This document shows, in pieces, positions 6,476 through 7,570 of a stretch of 7,570 nucleotides of DNA. Position 1 is the first letter of the stretch; every line of letters begins with the position of its first letter. The translations under genes and the position numbers were made by a program. The DNA is taken from the NCBI GenBank assembly GCA_028822475.1, contig JAPKDT010000100.1, forward strand, positions 1 to 7,570, written 5' to 3'. The notes under the pieces are model-generated. The model was not told the origin of the DNA. It saw only the letters and a program-made list of their open reading frames with translations, and did no database searches. Source of the DNA: SAR324 cluster bacterium. GTDB taxonomy: Bacteria > SAR324 > NAC60-12.

Positions 6476-7009
6476 ATGCGGGGATATTTTGGTGTTGGGA
6501 TCGAACAATCGAGCAAACCGATGAACGCGGGAAATCTTTTCCGTACTGCGCATGCCTTTGGTGCGAGTTTTTTATTTACCGTAAATGCAGAATATTCTGT
6601 AAATAACGCAAAATCGGATACATCTGTAGCTCCCCGGAATGTGCCTTGGTATGACTTCAGCTCTGCTGAAGACTTAAAACTACCAGGAGGTTGCGTTTTG
6701 ATCGGTGTAGAGTTCCTCGAAGATGCTGTGGAACTTCCGGTTTTCCGTCATCCTCCAAACGCAGCTTACATTCTGGGTCCAGAAATGGGAAATCTCAGTC
6801 CAGAAATTTTAGAGCGCTGCCACCATGTTGTAAAAATCCCCACCAGTTTCTGTCTGAATGTGGCCACAACCGGTGCTATCATTCTCTATGACCGTTTCCG
6901 AACCCTCGGTAACTACGGGGAACGTCCGGTAAGCGTCACAGGAAAACCGCTGCCACCATTGAAACATGTTCAGGGGAGTCCGATCCGTCGAAAAAAAACT
7001 AAGACTTAA
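6476..7009 (+). CDS. SPOUT-superfamily (TrmH/SpoU) RNA methyltransferase
   Basis: A 177-residue protein made almost entirely of the knotted SPOUT domain, which uses S-adenosylmethionine, usually to 2'-O-methylate a ribose in tRNA or rRNA. Motif 1 is NAGNLFRTAHAFGA (17-30) with the conserved Asn20 and Arg23. Motif 2 is YILGPEMGNLSPE (98-110) and motif 3 is SFCLNVATTGAIILYDRF (124-141), forming the trefoil knot that binds the cofactor. A basic tail (RRKKTKT) ends the protein. I chose the ATG at 6476 over an upstream in-frame ATG at 6416 because the earlier one lies inside the dehydrogenase gene and MRGYFGVG is a natural SPOUT N-terminus. The gap to the dehydrogenase stop is five bases, with GGAG (6462-6465) inside that gene's last codons, so translation is probably coupled. 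The target nucleotide is unknown; it does not look like TrmL specifically. Its place in a sugar operon has no obvious functional meaning. Confidence 0.92.
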   Translation: MRGYFGVGIEQSSKPMNAGNLFRTAHAFGASFLFTVNAEYSVNNAKSDTSVAPRNVPWYDFSSAEDLKLPGGCVLIGVEFLEDAVELPVFRHPPNAAYILGPEMGNLSPEILERCHHVVKIPTSFCLNVATTGAIILYDRFRTLGNYGERPVSVTGKPLPPLKHVQGSPIRRKKTKT

Positions 7010-7026
7010 GCATGTATAAGTGCTTT
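7008..7026 (+). terminator. Weak possible intrinsic terminator after the methyltransferase
   Basis: AAGCA (7008-7012) can pair with TGCTT (7021-7025) around an eight-base loop, followed by only one more T before the run is broken by CGC. A competing five-base pairing (ACTTA with TAAGT) uses the same bases. It is weak, but the position, overlapping the last stop codon of the gene cluster, is right. Confidence 0.3.
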
Positions 7027-7138
7027 TCGCTCTAAGCCAAGTTTTTTGCACACTTCTGCAAAAGAAGCTCAACCCTGAGAGGTGAGTATCTATGTCTATT
7101 TTTCGGTATAAAATAATCATCCTCTTTAAAGAAATGTA

Positions 7139-7170
7139 TTGACAGAATAAGTTTTTAACGTCAATATATG
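7139..7170 (+). promoter_or_regulatory. Probable sigma-70 promoter of the tRNA pair
   Basis: A perfect -35 hexamer TTGACA (7139-7144) is followed by an AT-rich segment with -10-like sequences: CAATAT (7162-7167) at 17 bases spacing, or the better TATATG (7165-7170) at 20. The end of this segment lies 12 bases before the first tRNA base, the right distance for a short 5' leader removed by RNase P. Which -10 is used is unclear. Confidence 0.5.
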
Positions 7171-7182
7171 AGGATTGAAGAG

Positions 7183-7258
7183 GCGAGAGTAGCTCAGTTG
7201 GTAGAGCATCAGCCTTCCAAGCTGAGGGTCGCCGGTTCGAACCCGGTCTCTCGCTCCA
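7183..7258 (+). tRNA. tRNA-Gly, anticodon UCC
   Basis: A 76-nt cloverleaf. The acceptor stem GCGAGAG/CTCTCGC (7183-7189 and 7248-7254) pairs fully. The D arm is GCTC/GAGC, the anticodon stem TCAGC/GCTGA, and the loop CTTCCAA carries TCC at 7216-7218, which reads GGA and other GGN codons. The T arm has GGTTCGAACCC with one G-T wobble at its base. Discriminator T73 fits bacterial tRNA-Gly, and CCA is encoded (7256-7258). It is followed 30 bases later by the initiator tRNA, presumably on one transcript. Confidence 0.97.
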
Positions 7259-7270
7259 GAAATCGATTTC
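7259..7270. repeat. Perfect palindrome between the two tRNAs
   Basis: GAAATCGATTTC is a perfect 12-base palindrome starting directly after the CCA of tRNA-Gly; counting the flanking A and T it extends to 14 bases (7258-7271). In RNA it could fold as a short A/U hairpin with loop UCGA, possibly a processing landmark. Confidence 0.45.
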
Positions 7271-7288
7271 TTTCATTATTCTTCTTGT

Positions 7289-7360
<72 letters not shown>

Positions 7361-7365
<5 letters not shown>

Positions 7366-7376
7366 TATTTATGGTG
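7361..7376 (+). repeat. Hairpin at the tRNA-fMet 3' end
   Basis: CACCAT (7361-7366) is perfectly complementary to ATGGTG (7371-7376) around the loop ATTT, so the precursor's CCA end can be paired with its own trailer. No T-run follows, so it is not a standard terminator. It may influence 3' processing, or be coincidence. Confidence 0.4.
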
Positions 7377-7429
7377 TAATATCAGAAGATTCTAGCCTAA
7401 GCAAGTAAACTGACTATTTTATATTTTTT

Positions 7430-7452
7430 TACTTCCAACAGTACTTCCAACA
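7430..7452. repeat. Tandem 11-bp direct repeat downstream of tRNA-fMet
   Basis: TACTTCCAACA occurs at 7430-7440 and 7442-7452, a period of 12 bases, in AT-rich DNA 65 bases beyond the tRNA 3' end. Repeats of this size and place can be arm-type integrase sites next to a tRNA attachment site or protein-binding sites; nothing else here proves either. The rest of 7366-7570 holds no gene I can support. Confidence 0.5.
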
Positions 7453-7570
7453 TATAAAAGTCTTTTTTATACATCCCTTCCTACTTTTTTATATTTAGTC
7501 AACTTTCTCCAAAGTAAGTATCCCTTCGTTAGTATTAACATCTCGGAATGTGCAGGCGAAACATCAAATA

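Noticed and set aside
6809..7276. 155-codon minus-strand frame opposite the methyltransferase end and tRNA-Gly
   Set aside because: Its first part translates the antisense of the tRNA (RPGSNRRPSAWKADALPTELL), a well-known spurious peptide, and the rest is the shadow of the methyltransferase gene.
7467..7568. 33-codon minus-strand open frame running in from the right edge
   Set aside because: Could be the end of a gene outside the window, but it is short, shows no recognised motif and ends in AT-rich sequence; not supportable from this window.

Overview
The window reads as chromosomal DNA of a moderate-GC (mid-40s % by eye), AT-rich-intergenic Gram-negative bacterium. My best guess is the Planctomycetota-Verrucomicrobiota-Lentisphaerota (PVC) superphylum, probably a Lentisphaeria- or Kiritimatiellae-like member. 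This rests only on gene content (long-form DeoC next to a two-domain ALDH16-type dehydrogenase) and on the integrase type. Both also occur in Proteobacteria, so the assignment is tentative.

Layout. Bases 1-1220 (minus strand) carry a tyrosine recombinase/integrase that runs off the left edge, with an odd acidic repetitive C-terminal tail. Bases 1221-1634 are an AT-rich gap. From 1635 to 7009 all recognisable genes read rightward: a PfkB/ribokinase-family sugar kinase (1635-2561), a decayed HicB antitoxin relic with three small hairpins (2573-2838), long-form deoxyribose-phosphate aldolase deoC with a TTG start (2923-3885), a 54-residue ORF of doubtful reality (3882-4046), a 798-residue ALDH16-type aldehyde dehydrogenase with a catalytically dead second domain (4074-6470), and a SPOUT/TrmH-type RNA methyltransferase (6476-7009). 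A tRNA-Gly(UCC) and an initiator tRNA-fMet(CAU) follow in tandem, both with encoded CCA. The last 205 bases are AT-rich with a short tandem repeat and no supported gene.

How the genes fit together. The kinase can phosphorylate a pentose (ribose or 2-deoxyribose), DeoC splits 2-deoxyribose-5-phosphate into glyceraldehyde-3-phosphate and acetaldehyde, and the dehydrogenase can oxidise the aldehyde to an acid. The three together look like a compact deoxyribose/deoxynucleoside breakdown module with built-in aldehyde removal. No transporter, nucleoside phosphorylase/hydrolase or microcompartment shell gene lies in the window. The methyltransferase is physically coupled to the dehydrogenase gene but belongs to RNA modification.

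The most noteworthy observations are the integrase with Gln at two positions normally held by His, the previously hidden HicB relic whose start codon appears to be ATA, and the kinase-DeoC-ALDH16 module. I did not find a clearly new defence or mobile system.
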